Assembly (NCBI RefSeq): GCF_007750395.1
Contig: NZ_CP036281.1
Span: 4,487,001 to 4,551,000 of the forward strand
DNA: 64,000 nucleotides
Origin: Polystyrenella longa
GTDB taxonomy: Bacteria > Planctomycetota > Planctomycetia > Planctomycetales > Planctomycetaceae
Reading direction: 5' to 3'
Under the pieces are notes generated by a model that was not told the origin of the DNA, did not search any database, and saw only the letters and a program-made list of their open reading frames with translations. A program made the position numbers and the translations under genes. Of this stretch, positions 10,670-21,132 are shown piece after piece. Position 1 is the first letter of the stretch. The number at the start of each line of letters is the position of its first letter.

Positions 10670-12889
10670 ATGGCCCGCCCGAAAATATACGATTCTTCCC
10701 AGCCCCTGCCTGTTCGTTCGCTACTCTGGCTGTATGAATTTCTAGCCTCTCTTAAACTGGCTGTGATTCTCATTCTGTCATTAGCGATTGTGCTGGCATA
10801 CGCGACGTTTGTCGAAGCGCACCTGGGAACCAAAGCGGTCCAGTGGTACCTCTATCACTCCGGCGCATTTGCCGGATTGCTGTCCCTGCTTGCAATCAAC
10901 ATCTTTTGTGCTGCTTCGATCAGGTATCCTTGGAAACGGCACCAGACCGGGTTTGTTGTCACCCACATCGGCCTGCTCGTCCTCTTGGGAGGTTCGGCTA
11001 TTAGTTTTATGGGTAGCTTGAACTCGCAGATGCTCGTCTTCCTCGATGACTCCAGCCAGATGGCAATCGACTTGGACGAATCGGGTTACCTTCAAATCGA
11101 TGGCCTCCCTGATCACCCTGAAACTTTCACGCAGATAATCCCCTTGGGTCCGTTTAACTGGAATTCTTACCACGACAAACCGTTCAGCCAGAAACTGTCC
11201 GAACGATTTGGTTGGTCGTCGGAAGAGTGGGAACATGACCCTCTGAGTATTTATAAGAGCGATAACTATCAGATTGATGTCGTCAACTACTATTCCGCCA
11301 GCGAAGTACACCAGCTCCCTTTCCTCGACCTGACTTTCAGCCAGGAGGTTATCGGTGCGGAAATGGATATCGACCTCGAATGGCAGGAAGGGCGTCCCTT
11401 CGCGGAAGCCCCGTTTGGAGGTATGGGAAATGTCCTGATGTGGAAAACGGAGGATCCCAAGGATCTCAAACGTTTTCAGGAAGCCCGACCACAGCGATTC
11501 GTCGCGGGTGATGGCGTTCTGGCCGTCTGGTCGGAAGGCGAGGTCTACCACATCAATGTCGCCGAACTTCAACGCTTGAAGGAAAAAGAAGAAGGGCCTT
11601 ACGAACTCGATAATGGCCTGCAGCTCGAACTCCTTGGTTTCGCTCCTACACTTGATTTGCGCCTGCTGACGACGACTGGCGAATTCGTCTCCCAGAGTGA
11701 CCAGCCACAAATGCCCGCTGTCGAGCTATTAATCACCGAGCCTTCGGAATCAGAAGAGGGAAAACCCAAGGAATACCGCATCGTCCGCTTGGCGCGGTAC
11801 CCGGTGAACACCATCGTCACTCGTCCGGATGATTTCTACGTCGAATATTATCACCCGGAGATGGAGGGGCGTGTTGACATTTTGATGGGGCCCGATAATA
11901 AGCTCGCTTATCGTGTCTGGCAGAAGGGAACCAAAATGGTTGTCGGTGCCGGAGACCTCAACGTCAATGAGTCGATTGACACTTGGTCAATGGGGGGGGG
12001 CAAGAACGTCTGGTCGATGCGACTCAACCGTTTTCTCACTCCCGATGAAGACAACGATAAATCCTGGGACGTTTTTCCGGTTGAATTCAGCAAAGAGGCA
12101 GACGGACAGTCCAAACGAATAAAAGTCCGCGTCACCTGGAAAGAAGATAACCAAACCAAAACAGACGAGTTCTGGCTCGGTCAAAATCTCCCCTCTCCGT
12201 GGGTCGAAGCGGGTCGGTCACAAATTCACCGGACCGATCTGGGCGACGGCGAAGGGTTGAACGTCTCTTACAATGTAAGACAAACTGACGTCGGTTTCGC
12301 GATGAAACTGCTCGACTTCGATCTCGACGTCGATCCGGGAACCAGCATGGCTGCCAATTACACCAGCCATCTGCTGCAACTGGACGTACGCAACCGAGCG
12401 GAAATTACGGACCTTCAGGAACAACTGGAGGCCGAATCCAATCCCGCCCAACGACAGGTCCTCTCCACTCAAATTAACGAAACGAGAAAAGGCCTGTTCA
12501 CTTCCCTCTTCAAAGAATATGAAGAACTGCCTGAAGAGAAACGTGAGGAATGGATTGCTTCACACGACGAGGCGGCATTACATGTCATCACAATGAACGA
12601 ACCGCTCGACTATCCTGATCTGGAAGGTCGACCGTTACGGTTCTTTCAGGAGAACTACCTCCCACCCGACCCTCCCGCTCGAGCTTTTTATGGTTCAATC
12701 TTCCGCGTGAATTACGACCCAGGTCGTCCGGTTAAATATTTAGGTTCGGCTCTGATTACGTTGGGAATTTTTCTAATGTTCTACATGCGAGCGTATTTCT
12801 TTAAACGCACACACAAACAGAATGTTACAGCAGAACAAGCAGGCGAATCTGTTCCTCAACCCAGTGAAGAGGAACCTGTTTCGGTTTGA
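10670..12889 (+). CDS. Cytochrome c biogenesis protein, ResB-like
   Basis: The protein is about 739 aa from the ATG at 10670, or 764 aa from an upstream TTG. It has N-terminal membrane helices (LASLKLAVILILSLAIV and following segments), then a very large extracytoplasmic region, and a last membrane helix near the C-terminus (SALITLGIFLMFYMRAYF). This is the layout of ResB/Ccs1, the haem-handling partner of CcsA in system II cytochrome c maturation. The next gene is CcsA-like on the same strand, which supports the call. The soluble part is much longer than in Bacillus ResB (about 540 aa in total). The conserved haem-ligand histidines cannot be placed with certainty by eye. Confidence 0.83.
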   Translation: MARPKIYDSSQPLPVRSLLWLYEFLASLKLAVILILSLAIVLAYATFVEAHLGTKAVQWYLYHSGAFAGLLSLLAINIFCAASIRYPWKRHQTGFVVTHIGLLVLLGGSAISFMGSLNSQMLVFLDDSSQMAIDLDESGYLQIDGLPDHPETFTQIIPLGPFNWNSYHDKPFSQKLSERFGWSSEEWEHDPLSIYKSDNYQIDVVNYYSASEVHQLPFLDLTFSQEVIGAEMDIDLEWQEGRPFAEAPFGGMGNVLMWKTEDPKDLKRFQEARPQRFVAGDGVLAVWSEGEVYHINVAELQRLKEKEEGPYELDNGLQLELLGFAPTLDLRLLTTTGEFVSQSDQPQMPAVELLITEPSESEEGKPKEYRIVRLARYPVNTIVTRPDDFYVEYYHPEMEGRVDILMGPDNKLAYRVWQKGTKMVVGAGDLNVNESIDTWSMGGGKNVWSMRLNRFLTPDEDNDKSWDVFPVEFSKEADGQSKRIKVRVTWKEDNQTKTDEFWLGQNLPSPWVEAGRSQIHRTDLGDGEGLNVSYNVRQTDVGFAMKLLDFDLDVDPGTSMAANYTSHLLQLDVRNRAEITDLQEQLEAESNPAQRQVLSTQINETRKGLFTSLFKEYEELPEEKREEWIASHDEAALHVITMNEPLDYPDLEGRPLRFFQENYLPPDPPARAFYGSIFRVNYDPGRPVKYLGSALITLGIFLMFYMRAYFFKRTHKQNVTAEQAGESVPQPSEEEPVSV

Positions 12890-12994
12890 TCCGTTGATCT
12901 CCGAGGTAAAACCTCAATCGATCTTTTTACAGCAGATTCAACTTGCCACATTGCCTATAACGAAACCCGCACTACCCCATTGAGGTTGTTTGCG

Positions 12995-15787
12995 ATGCTT
13001 AATTTGAAGCGATTTTCTTCATTATTGATTCTTCTCTCGACTCTATTCATCACAGGGATGGAGACCGACAACGTTCGCGGCGACGAAGGTGCTGCCTCTG
13101 CGCATGTCGATTTTGACTGGTCTGCCTGGCAACGAATCCCGGTACTTGATGAAGGTCGTATTAAACCGATCGATACCTTCGCCGAGGAAGTCGTCACACT
13201 GGTCACCGGTCGTGCTAAATGGGAAGATCCCGAATCGGGAATCAAATACAAAGCTCCGGAACTTTTCTACGCCTGGATCGCAGATCCGGAAGAATGGTTA
13301 AACCGAAAAATTCTTTCCTGTAGCTTCCGTCCATTGCGTAATATTCTAAACACAGAAAATTCTGTTCTAGAAGAAAAAGGGACGTATGTCTCGGTCCGAG
13401 ATTTGATGGACTGGGACAAGTCCATGGAACAGGGAAAACCTGTTTTCTGGTCCGAAGATTTTCAGCAACGGATCCGTGACCTCGACACCGCCAGTAAACA
13501 GGAAAAACAACCCGATCAGGTTGGTGACACGGTTGAAGATCGACGCATCAACGCGAAAGTCGCAGAGCTTTACAAACATTTGCAAACCTTCCTGACCGTT
13601 CGAGAAGCGCGAAACTTATATATCGTACCGGGTCTCGATCCTCGCACAGTCACTGCCGCGTTAAATCCGGATGACCGTTTGAAACATTGGGTATCTCTGG
13701 GAGCCTTCCTCAACCGTGAAGATTGGGCAACTCATCCCGACGTCACCGTCGCAGCATTAATGGCTGACAGTGTGGTTCCTAACGAAGAAGAAGGCCAGCA
13801 GTCGCTTCTTTCCTGGGTTGTCGAGATGGGTGGCGTTTATCCTCCCGCACATTTCCCTCAACTGGCAAAAGCACATGCCTCTCGCGAAGAAGTCCTCGTC
13901 GGTGTCAAAGACTTGGAAGAATCGTTCAACGCGACTAGGACTGCATACGACGCTAATGATGCCAACGAATTCTCCAAGGCGATGATTAACTTCGAACAGG
14001 AAGTACGTCGACTCGCAGGAGTGATGGAAGAAAAGCGGGTGGAACTGACTCCTCCCGAAGCGAAATCGATGGACTTTGGTTTGTTCAATGACCAGATTTG
14101 GAATATTTATCAACCGCTCGAAATCGACCAGTCAGTCATCGCCTCTTCGGCCTATCCCGCAGAAGGCTCGACGAATTGGGAAATGAAATACAACAAATCG
14201 CAACCGTTCCGCTCGGCTTGGATTTACTTCCTCGTCGCGATCATCATCACGGTGCTGTCAATGATGGTTCGTAAGGAACGACTCGTCTATACACTGGCTT
14301 TGATTACCACCATCGGCGCAATCGTTTACTCGACGTGGGGGTTCTTTCTACGGATCGTCATCAGCGGTCGCCCCCCAGTCACCAATATGTACGAGACTGT
14401 CGTCTGGGTATCCTATGTGGTGGCCATTCTGGGACTCTGGTTCTGCTTGCTTCCGTTCCTCTGGCCGGGTTTAAAGAAAAGCTGGGATGCTACACGGCTT
14501 CCCTTTTCTTTCCGCAAATCGACGCCGGAACAAAAAGAGTCAAAAACCGATTCTTCCATGTCTATTTTCCGGGCCATCGCGCTCCTGTTGCAAGTCACTG
14601 GATTTGTCGGGATCGTGTGGTTCCTGACGAATAGTAATACGACCTTCAAGATCATCGATCTCTATCCTCCGATTTTCAATCACGTGTTTTCCTTCGGAGA
14701 ACTCGGTGTCTGGATAACGGGAATCTCTACTGTCCTACTTTCTGCCTGGTACTTCCCGCGGGCCGTCATTGCTTTAGTGGGTGGATTGATTACGGTTCCA
14801 GCCTCCTTCAAATCCTGGAATGACCAAACCTGGACACAAGCCTTCGACCGTCGCTTCTTCCTGCTGGGAGCATTGCCAGTCGCTTGTCTGGGAATGATGC
14901 TCGCTTACTTCGTCGGCGTGCGTAGCCCAGATATTCTAAACCCACGTATTGGCTCCATCGCCGCAGTTCTGAGAAATAACTACTGGTTGACGATTCACGT
15001 TCTGACGATCGTTTCCAGTTACGGTGCAGGCGCCCTCGCCTGGGGCCTTGGGAATCTCGCTCTGCTCTACTATCTGGTCGGCAGTTACCGAAAACCCGGA
15101 ACCGCGACCGCAGGGGCACCTAAGGAATCATTTTCTTCGCGAATGAAACAGGCGAAAAAAGCAATGAATCCCTCGGTCGTTGCCGCTTCATTGAAGAAGA
15201 ATGTGACTGGTTTCGGATCGGGTGATAAACATCTCGAAACATCCAAACGGCGACCACCGCAGGAAGTTTCTACCCTTGCGAATTACACCTACAAGGCAAT
15301 GCAAGTCGCCGTGTTGTTACTCGCTGCGGGTACGATTCTCGGTGGGCTTTGGGCCGATGTTTCCTGGGGCCGATTCTGGGACTGGGACCCAAAAGAAGTT
15401 TGGGCCTTAATTTCCCTGCTCGTCTATCTGGTCGTGCTGCACGGTCGATTCGCTGGCTGGGTCGGAACGTTGGGAACCAACATTGGCGGTGTACTCTGCT
15501 TTAATGCCATTCTCATGTCCTGGTACGGAGTGAACTTCGTTCTACCTCAAATCCACGGTTGGTTAACCGGCTCCAATGCCCCTACCGCCGTCGGACTGCA
15601 CAGCTACGCCACGGGTGCGGGTGGGTTGGAATATGTCATCGCCGCCGTGCTGTTGAACCTGTTATTGGTCGTCGCGGCCGGTAGTCGCTATTTCATGGAA
15701 ACCCATTTGCTCGATTCCGGAAGCGCCGCCGCTGTTCCCCCCTCTCCGGAAGAGGAGAAACCAGAACTGGAAACAACGTCCAAATAG
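12995..15787 (+). CDS. ccsA: Cytochrome c biogenesis protein CcsA (haem attachment), extended form
   Basis: CcsA exports haem and attaches it to apocytochrome c together with ResB/Ccs1. The 930-aa protein begins with a signal-like helix. A soluble region of about 370 residues follows, and then many membrane helices. The Trp-rich haem-binding WWD signature is clear in WGRFWDWDPKEVW near the C-terminus. Usual CcsA proteins are 300-400 aa, so the N-terminal half is an addition. It starts VDFDWSAWQRIPVLDEGRIK, a pattern I associate with fused Ccs proteins in Planctomycetes and Bacteroidetes. ATG 12995 is chosen because TGAGG lies 9 nt upstream; a TTG at 12980 would add five residues. A strong terminator follows. 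Confidence 0.88.
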   Translation: MLNLKRFSSLLILLSTLFITGMETDNVRGDEGAASAHVDFDWSAWQRIPVLDEGRIKPIDTFAEEVVTLVTGRAKWEDPESGIKYKAPELFYAWIADPEEWLNRKILSCSFRPLRNILNTENSVLEEKGTYVSVRDLMDWDKSMEQGKPVFWSEDFQQRIRDLDTASKQEKQPDQVGDTVEDRRINAKVAELYKHLQTFLTVREARNLYIVPGLDPRTVTAALNPDDRLKHWVSLGAFLNREDWATHPDVTVAALMADSVVPNEEEGQQSLLSWVVEMGGVYPPAHFPQLAKAHASREEVLVGVKDLEESFNATRTAYDANDANEFSKAMINFEQEVRRLAGVMEEKRVELTPPEAKSMDFGLFNDQIWNIYQPLEIDQSVIASSAYPAEGSTNWEMKYNKSQPFRSAWIYFLVAIIITVLSMMVRKERLVYTLALITTIGAIVYSTWGFFLRIVISGRPPVTNMYETVVWVSYVVAILGLWFCLLPFLWPGLKKSWDATRLPFSFRKSTPEQKESKTDSSMSIFRAIALLLQVTGFVGIVWFLTNSNTTFKIIDLYPPIFNHVFSFGELGVWITGISTVLLSAWYFPRAVIALVGGLITVPASFKSWNDQTWTQAFDRRFFLLGALPVACLGMMLAYFVGVRSPDILNPRIGSIAAVLRNNYWLTIHVLTIVSSYGAGALAWGLGNLALLYYLVGSYRKPGTATAGAPKESFSSRMKQAKKAMNPSVVAASLKKNVTGFGSGDKHLETSKRRPPQEVSTLANYTYKAMQVAVLLLAAGTILGGLWADVSWGRFWDWDPKEVWALISLLVYLVVLHGRFAGWVGTLGTNIGGVLCFNAILMSWYGVNFVLPQIHGWLTGSNAPTAVGLHSYATGAGGLEYVIAAVLLNLLLVVAAGSRYFMETHLLDSGSAAAVPPSPEEEKPELETTSK

Positions 15788-15873
15788 TCCCTCTGGAGGG
15801 TCACTGCCGATGAAACCAGTGATTGCCAAAAGTCCATAGCAAATTCTCCCTGACCGGGAAAAAACCTGACGAC

Positions 15874-15915
15874 AGAGGTCCTACAGCATTCAACACTTGT
15901 GGGACCTCTTTTTTT
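15874..15915 (+). terminator. Rho-independent terminator after ccsA
   Basis: An 8-bp stem (AGAGGTCC / GGACCTCT) encloses a 20-nt loop and is followed by a long T run, about 87 nt after the ccsA stop. Confidence 0.8.
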
Positions 15916-16039
15916 CTGTCAGAATTAATAGATCACCAACCTTTGATGCGATCCCCAATCGCATTCCTGCCTTGCGTTCACCCCTCGCCTGTTAACTCAA
16001 CCGAGTTCCCGCCTGATCTTCTACCTGAAGGTTAACCTG

Positions 16040-18736
16040 ATGCTTTCCTGTTTCGATTCTGCATCTCCATGCCGTTCGTCGTTCAGCTCTTCGATGTTCA
16101 GCCGATTGCTGTTCGCGAGTCTGCTTTTGCTAACCGGCCCACTTTCCCAAATGAACGTGGCCGTCGCTGAAGAAGAACCGCCCACTTTTGAACGAGACAT
16201 TCGGCCCATCTTTCGCGCGCATTGTTTCGATTGCCATGGTGCCTCGGAAGAAAGTACCAAAGGGGGCCTCGATCTTCGACTGAAACGGTTCGCTTTAGAA
16301 GGTGGAGAATCCGGAGCGGCATTGGAACCAGGCGATCCCGATTCAAGTTATCTGCTCATGCGAATTGAGTCTGGTGAAATGCCACCCGGCGATGCCCATG
16401 TCAGCCAGGACGAAATAGATACATTGCGAAAATGGATTGCCGCGGGGGCACTGACTGCACGTCCTGAACCTGAAGAGATTCCCGAGGGAATTGGCATCGC
16501 TCCTGAAGACCGCGAGCATTGGTCCTTTCAACCAATTGAACGACCGGCCACTCCTGCGCTAGATCAACTCTCTGCTCCCGAACAGGTACAGACCGACATC
16601 GATGCGTTACTGATGGCCAGCATGACGCCCAAAGGCCTGACATTCTCCGACATCGCTCGTAAAGAAACTTTAATTCGCCGTGTTGCTCTCGATCTGACCG
16701 GTCTGCAACCGACCGAAGCTGAGTTGAATCAGTTCCTTAACGACGAGTCCCCTGAGGCCTATGAGCAAATGGTCGAACGTTATCTTGCGACGCCCCACTA
16801 TGGGGAACGATGGGGACGACACTGGCTGGATGTCGCGGGCTACGCTGATTCAGATGGCATGACCGAGCAGGACCGTGTCCGCCCCTTTGCGTACAAGTAC
16901 CGCGATTACATCATTAAATCATTCAATGAAAACAAACCGTTCGACGAGTTGGTCGTAGAACAATTGGCGGGTGATGAGTTCGTCCCGTCTCCCTACCAGA
17001 ACCTGACGGGTGAACAACAGGATTTACTGGCGGCAACTGGTTTCCTGCGCATGGCGGCTGATGGTACGAACATTGGCGGATTCAACACCGAAGAACATCG
17101 TAACATCGTGATGGCCGATACGATCAAGATCATGTCGACCTCTCTGATTGGTCTCTCTGTTGGTTGTGCTCAGTGCCATGACCATCGTTACGACCCCATC
17201 TCGCAGAAAGACTACTACCGCTTCCGAGCGATTCTGGAACCTGCCCTCAACCGGGAAAACTGGCGAACTCCGGATCAACGACTCGTTTCGTTGTATACCG
17301 ACGAACAAATCCAGGCAGCTGCCGACATTGAAAAACAGGCACAGGAACTCACTGTCCAGCGAAATGCCAAACAGAAAGAATACATGGATGCGGCTCTCGA
17401 AAAAGAGCTATTAAACCATCCGGAGGAACTCCGGGAAAAGCTGAAAACGATCTACTACAAACCAGCTGGTGAACGGACCGAAGAAGAGGTCGCGTTCTAC
17501 AAGAAATATCCTTCCGTCAATATCTCGCCCGGTAATCTGTATCAGTACAACACGGAAGCGGCGGAAGACTTGAAAAAGCAGGCGGCTGAAATTGAAACGG
17601 TTCGAGCTAAGAAACCGTTTCAGGATTTTGTCCCTGTTTTAAATGAAATTGCAGGACAGATTCCCAAGACTCACGTCTTTCATCGAGGCGAACCGACGCA
17701 ACCGACGGATGAAGTTCAACCGGCCGCACTGGCCATCTCTGTAACCGATGGTGGTGCTGTCAATATCTCCCCCAACGAGGAATCGCGACCGATGACCGGG
17801 CGCCGTCTGGCCTACGCCAAATGGCTTACCAGCGGCAAACACCCATTAGTCGCCCGCGTGATGGTCAACCGCATCTGGATGCACCACTTCGGTCGTCCCA
17901 TTGTTGCGACTCCTGGTGATTTCGGTCGCCTCGGTGTCGCTCCGGATCACCCAGAATTGCTGGACTGGCTGGCTGACGAATTCATGCAAACAGGTTGGGA
18001 CATCAAACAGATGCACCGACTGATCATGACTTCAACTGTCTACAAACAAAGTTCACAGAGCCACAACAAAGGCATTGAAAAAGATCCAGAAAACTTCCAT
18101 TACTGGAAAAAGCCACTGTATCGCCTCGATGCGGAAGCGATTCGCGATTCCATGTTGGCGTCAGCGGGTTCGTTTAACCGTCGTATGTATGGTGAACCAA
18201 TCCCTGTGAAAGAAAACGATGTCGGCCAGATTGTCCTGGGCGTCGACAAGAAAGCTCCTTCCAATCGGCCGGGCGAAGATGTTCCTCTCTATGGCGAAGA
18301 ATTCCGACGGAGTGTCTACGTACAAGCGATTCGCAGTAAACCTCACACAATGTTACGCACCTTCGATGCGCCCCAAATTGTGGTCAACTGTGAGAAACGG
18401 ACTGTCTCAACAGTCGCTCCTCAGGCTCTCTTAATGATGAACAGCGACTTCTCCCTGGAAACCTCGACCATCATGGCCGAACAGCTGTTGGCAGAGTTTC
18501 CACAAAATTCCAAAATGCAAATTCAAGAAGCCTGGAAACGATCTATGTCGGAAACGATGGATGCGGAAACTGAAGCGACCGCACTCGCATTCCTGGAACA
18601 ACAACAGGCTTGGTTGACCGAACACCCTCCGGAAAATCAGGATCCGAACCATCCTTACGAAACTCCAGAGAAGCAGGCACTGATCGATTTCTGCCAGGCT
18701 ATCTTCAGTTCCAATGGTTTCATGTACGTCGACTAA
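16040..18736 (+). CDS. Planctomycete cytochrome (PSCyt1) / DUF1549 / DUF1553 protein
   Basis: The 898-aa protein has an N-terminal signal peptide ending near NVAVAEE. A cytochrome-c-like PSCyt1 domain follows with a CFDCH haem motif and the late Met of SGEMPPG. Next is the DUF1549 (PSCyt2) domain with a second CAQCH motif in a CAQCHDHRYDP context, and then DUF1553 (PSD1) at the C-terminus, including the MVNRIWMHHFGR region. This architecture is a hallmark of Planctomycetes and is nearly always paired with a DUF1501 gene, as here. Two c-type haems outside the cytoplasm are expected, so the upstream Ccs genes are relevant. The substrate is unknown. A GAAGG site lies 8 nt before ATG 16040. Confidence 0.93.
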   Translation: MLSCFDSASPCRSSFSSSMFSRLLFASLLLLTGPLSQMNVAVAEEEPPTFERDIRPIFRAHCFDCHGASEESTKGGLDLRLKRFALEGGESGAALEPGDPDSSYLLMRIESGEMPPGDAHVSQDEIDTLRKWIAAGALTARPEPEEIPEGIGIAPEDREHWSFQPIERPATPALDQLSAPEQVQTDIDALLMASMTPKGLTFSDIARKETLIRRVALDLTGLQPTEAELNQFLNDESPEAYEQMVERYLATPHYGERWGRHWLDVAGYADSDGMTEQDRVRPFAYKYRDYIIKSFNENKPFDELVVEQLAGDEFVPSPYQNLTGEQQDLLAATGFLRMAADGTNIGGFNTEEHRNIVMADTIKIMSTSLIGLSVGCAQCHDHRYDPISQKDYYRFRAILEPALNRENWRTPDQRLVSLYTDEQIQAAADIEKQAQELTVQRNAKQKEYMDAALEKELLNHPEELREKLKTIYYKPAGERTEEEVAFYKKYPSVNISPGNLYQYNTEAAEDLKKQAAEIETVRAKKPFQDFVPVLNEIAGQIPKTHVFHRGEPTQPTDEVQPAALAISVTDGGAVNISPNEESRPMTGRRLAYAKWLTSGKHPLVARVMVNRIWMHHFGRPIVATPGDFGRLGVAPDHPELLDWLADEFMQTGWDIKQMHRLIMTSTVYKQSSQSHNKGIEKDPENFHYWKKPLYRLDAEAIRDSMLASAGSFNRRMYGEPIPVKENDVGQIVLGVDKKAPSNRPGEDVPLYGEEFRRSVYVQAIRSKPHTMLRTFDAPQIVVNCEKRTVSTVAPQALLMMNSDFSLETSTIMAEQLLAEFPQNSKMQIQEAWKRSMSETMDAETEATALAFLEQQQAWLTEHPPENQDPNHPYETPEKQALIDFCQAIFSSNGFMYVD

Positions 18737-18804
18737 CGAATTTCTACTACGACAAACACCTTCGTGAAGCGGCCCTTATCATTCTTTTAAATCAGGCGAC
18801 GACC

Positions 18805-20289
18805 ATGACTGCACCTTTGCAGAATGAAACTCCATCAATTTCCGGCTCTTCTCTGTTTCAAAGCCGTCGCCAGTTTCTGGCACGCAATGCCATGGGTATC
18901 GGTGGCGTGGCTCTGGCTACCATGCTGCAGCAGGAGAATCTGCTCGCGAATGAGGAAATCGCACCGTTCGTCCAACAGGACAAATTCGACCTGACTCCAA
19001 AGCAGCCCAATCTGGAACCCCGGGCACAGTCGATGATTTCGCTATTCATGCACGGCGGTCCGAGCCATATGGATTTGACCGATCCTAAACCGATGCTGAC
19101 GAAATTTCATGACACAGAGTACAAGGGAGACGTATCTTACAGCTTTATCAACCGGGCATCGAAAAAGCTGAAAGGAAGTTCGTTCAAATTCGCTCCGCGG
19201 GGAGAATGTGGTACCGAACTTTCGGAACTTCTTCCCAACCTGGCGGAAGTCATCGACGATGTCTGCCTGATCCGATCGATGCACACCGACATTAATGGAC
19301 ACGAACCTTCCATCTGGTCAATGAACACGGGTAAGTCCCAGCCGGGACGTCCCGCCCTGGGTTCCTGGCTCACCTATGGACTGGGGAGCGAATCTAAAAA
19401 CCTGCCTGCTTATGTCGTCATGACCGATCCTGGTGGACATCCTGTGGATGGTGTGCGGAACTGGTCTAACGGTTGGATGCCACCCCTGTTTCAAGGAACC
19501 GTCATTCGTCCCAAAGAACCGCGAATTTTCAATCTGAACCCGCCTGTCCATTTGCAGGGCGAAGTTCAACGACAGAATATGGAATTACTCCAGAAGCTGA
19601 ATGCCAAACACCTGGAAACACATCCCGGCGAATCCGATTTGGAAGCCCGCATCGCCAGTTACGAACTTGCCGCTCGCATGCAGGATGCCGCTTCGGAAGC
19701 GCTCGACCTATCACAAGAGACGAAAACGACATTGGAAATGTATGGCATCGGAGAAGATGCGACTGATGAATACGGTAAACGGTGCCTGATTGCCCGCCGT
19801 CTGGTTGAACGAGGAGTTCGGTTTGTGCAACTCTTTATTGCCGGACAAATCTGGGACAATCACTCCAGCATCGACTCCAGCCTTCGCTCCTGCTGTGGCA
19901 AGACGGACAAACCCGCTGCGGCACTCATCAAAGACTTGAAGCAGCGCGGATTGCTGGATACGACTCTCGTTCATTGGGGTGGCGAAATCGGCCGGCTTCC
20001 CGTTACCGAAAATCATGGCGACCCCTCCAAAGCGGGCCGCGATCATAACGGGCAGGGTTTCAGTACCTGGCTGGCCGGTGGCGGAATTAAGGGAGGAATG
20101 ACTTTCGGTGAAACCGACGAGTTCGGCCATAAAGCAGTCACTGATAAAGTCAGCCCGAACGATTATCACGCGACTTTGCTGAAACTGTTCGGTCTCAATC
20201 ACGAAAAACTGAGTTTCCGCTACAACGGTTTACAACAAACTTTGACCGACAAACGCCCCTGCCGGGTTGTCGAAGAAATTATTGCGTAA
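18805..20289 (+). CDS. DUF1501 domain protein, Tat-exported
   Basis: The 494-aa protein carries a twin-arginine signal (SRRQFLARNAMG, then a hydrophobic stretch). A DUF1501 domain follows, a family with an alkaline-phosphatase/sulfatase-like fold. Recognisable stretches are MHGGPSHMDLTDPKP and the C-terminal GRDHNGQGFSTWLAGGG. It follows the DUF1549/DUF1553 gene by 68 nt, the usual planctomycete gene pair, and the two probably work together outside the cytoplasm. The start at ATG 18805 gives a sensible Tat peptide. A longer in-frame reading from 18610 would overlap the upstream gene by 127 nt and is unlikely. Confidence 0.92.
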   Translation: MTAPLQNETPSISGSSLFQSRRQFLARNAMGIGGVALATMLQQENLLANEEIAPFVQQDKFDLTPKQPNLEPRAQSMISLFMHGGPSHMDLTDPKPMLTKFHDTEYKGDVSYSFINRASKKLKGSSFKFAPRGECGTELSELLPNLAEVIDDVCLIRSMHTDINGHEPSIWSMNTGKSQPGRPALGSWLTYGLGSESKNLPAYVVMTDPGGHPVDGVRNWSNGWMPPLFQGTVIRPKEPRIFNLNPPVHLQGEVQRQNMELLQKLNAKHLETHPGESDLEARIASYELAARMQDAASEALDLSQETKTTLEMYGIGEDATDEYGKRCLIARRLVERGVRFVQLFIAGQIWDNHSSIDSSLRSCCGKTDKPAAALIKDLKQRGLLDTTLVHWGGEIGRLPVTENHGDPSKAGRDHNGQGFSTWLAGGGIKGGMTFGETDEFGHKAVTDKVSPNDYHATLLKLFGLNHEKLSFRYNGLQQTLTDKRPCRVVEEIIA

Positions 20290-20562
20290 GTAACCGTCGT
20301 TCTTTTTTTGACTGGGGTATTACTTTTTCAACTCCCTGGCAATATAGGTCACTTCGAGAAGCTCCCTGGGCTTCCGTCACAAATGCTAACTTCTCTTCCG
20401 GCAAGGGCTTCTCATTCTTCGGATGAGGGTGCATAATAATGTATCTGACTGGCGGCCAATTTCGAATCGGCCCTGGTTTCTGTTCTCGAGACTCACAAAT
20501 CGGTCTTGCAACAGATTCGTAGAACCGTTAATTAACGCCCCTCTCTCTCTACTCAATCCGAA

Positions 20563-21021
20563 ATGTCAACAATTCAGAATTCACAGGACGACCTGGAAAT
20601 TCGCGAATATCCTATTGGCACATGGGGCCAGCTGCTATTAGCAGCCTGGAGCCTGTTACTGATATTGGGATTCGCGATGGCCATTTATCTGGCTCCCCAT
20701 CCCAGTGGATCCGGCACCCATCAACAACTTGGTTTACCCCCCTGCACCATGAAGGTTGTAATGGGCATTCCTTGTCCCAGTTGTGGGATGACGACCAGTT
20801 TCTCGAACTTCGTTCGCGGAAATTTTGTCGCCGCCTATTCTGCTAATCCGGCGGGGCTACTATTGGCCACTATTTGTGTTTTGATTATCCCCTGGTGCTG
20901 GGTGAGTATTGCTCGACGACACCTCTGGAAAATCGAAAACCCGGACCGGGCTGTTTTAATCCTGATGATTCTGATCTGTTCCAGCAGTCTGTTGCAATGG
21001 GCCGTTCGTTTGTTGATCTGA
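20563..21021 (+). CDS. DUF2752 membrane protein
   Basis: The 152-aa protein has three predicted membrane segments (about 25-45, 95-118 and 130-150). Between the first two lies the DUF2752 signature CPSCGMTTSF, after an upstream CTMKVVMGIPC. Family members usually read PCPGCGLTR, so this is a recognisable variant. The function of DUF2752 is not known; the paired cysteines suggest metal or redox chemistry. It lies on the same strand as the lipoprotein pair that follows, but the 111-nt gap leaves co-transcription open. Confidence 0.8.
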   Translation: MSTIQNSQDDLEIREYPIGTWGQLLLAAWSLLLILGFAMAIYLAPHPSGSGTHQQLGLPPCTMKVVMGIPCPSCGMTTSFSNFVRGNFVAAYSANPAGLLLATICVLIIPWCWVSIARRHLWKIENPDRAVLILMILICSSSLLQWAVRLLI

Positions 21022-21132
21022 TTTCTATCAGACCTGCACTCCGTTCATCCCGATGACATCAGCCATATTGCAAATTCAAAGATCGTTCAAGGATGAACTT
21101 TTCAGTGAATTCGCGGGAGACTTAGACTCGTC

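Noticed and set aside
10781-11710. 309-codon frame antisense to the ResB-like gene
   Set aside because: It has no signal, motif or start support and lies fully within a real gene.
18610-18804. 65-codon N-terminal extension of the DUF1501 protein
   Set aside because: It overlaps the end of the DUF1553 gene and would bury the Tat signal peptide inside the protein.
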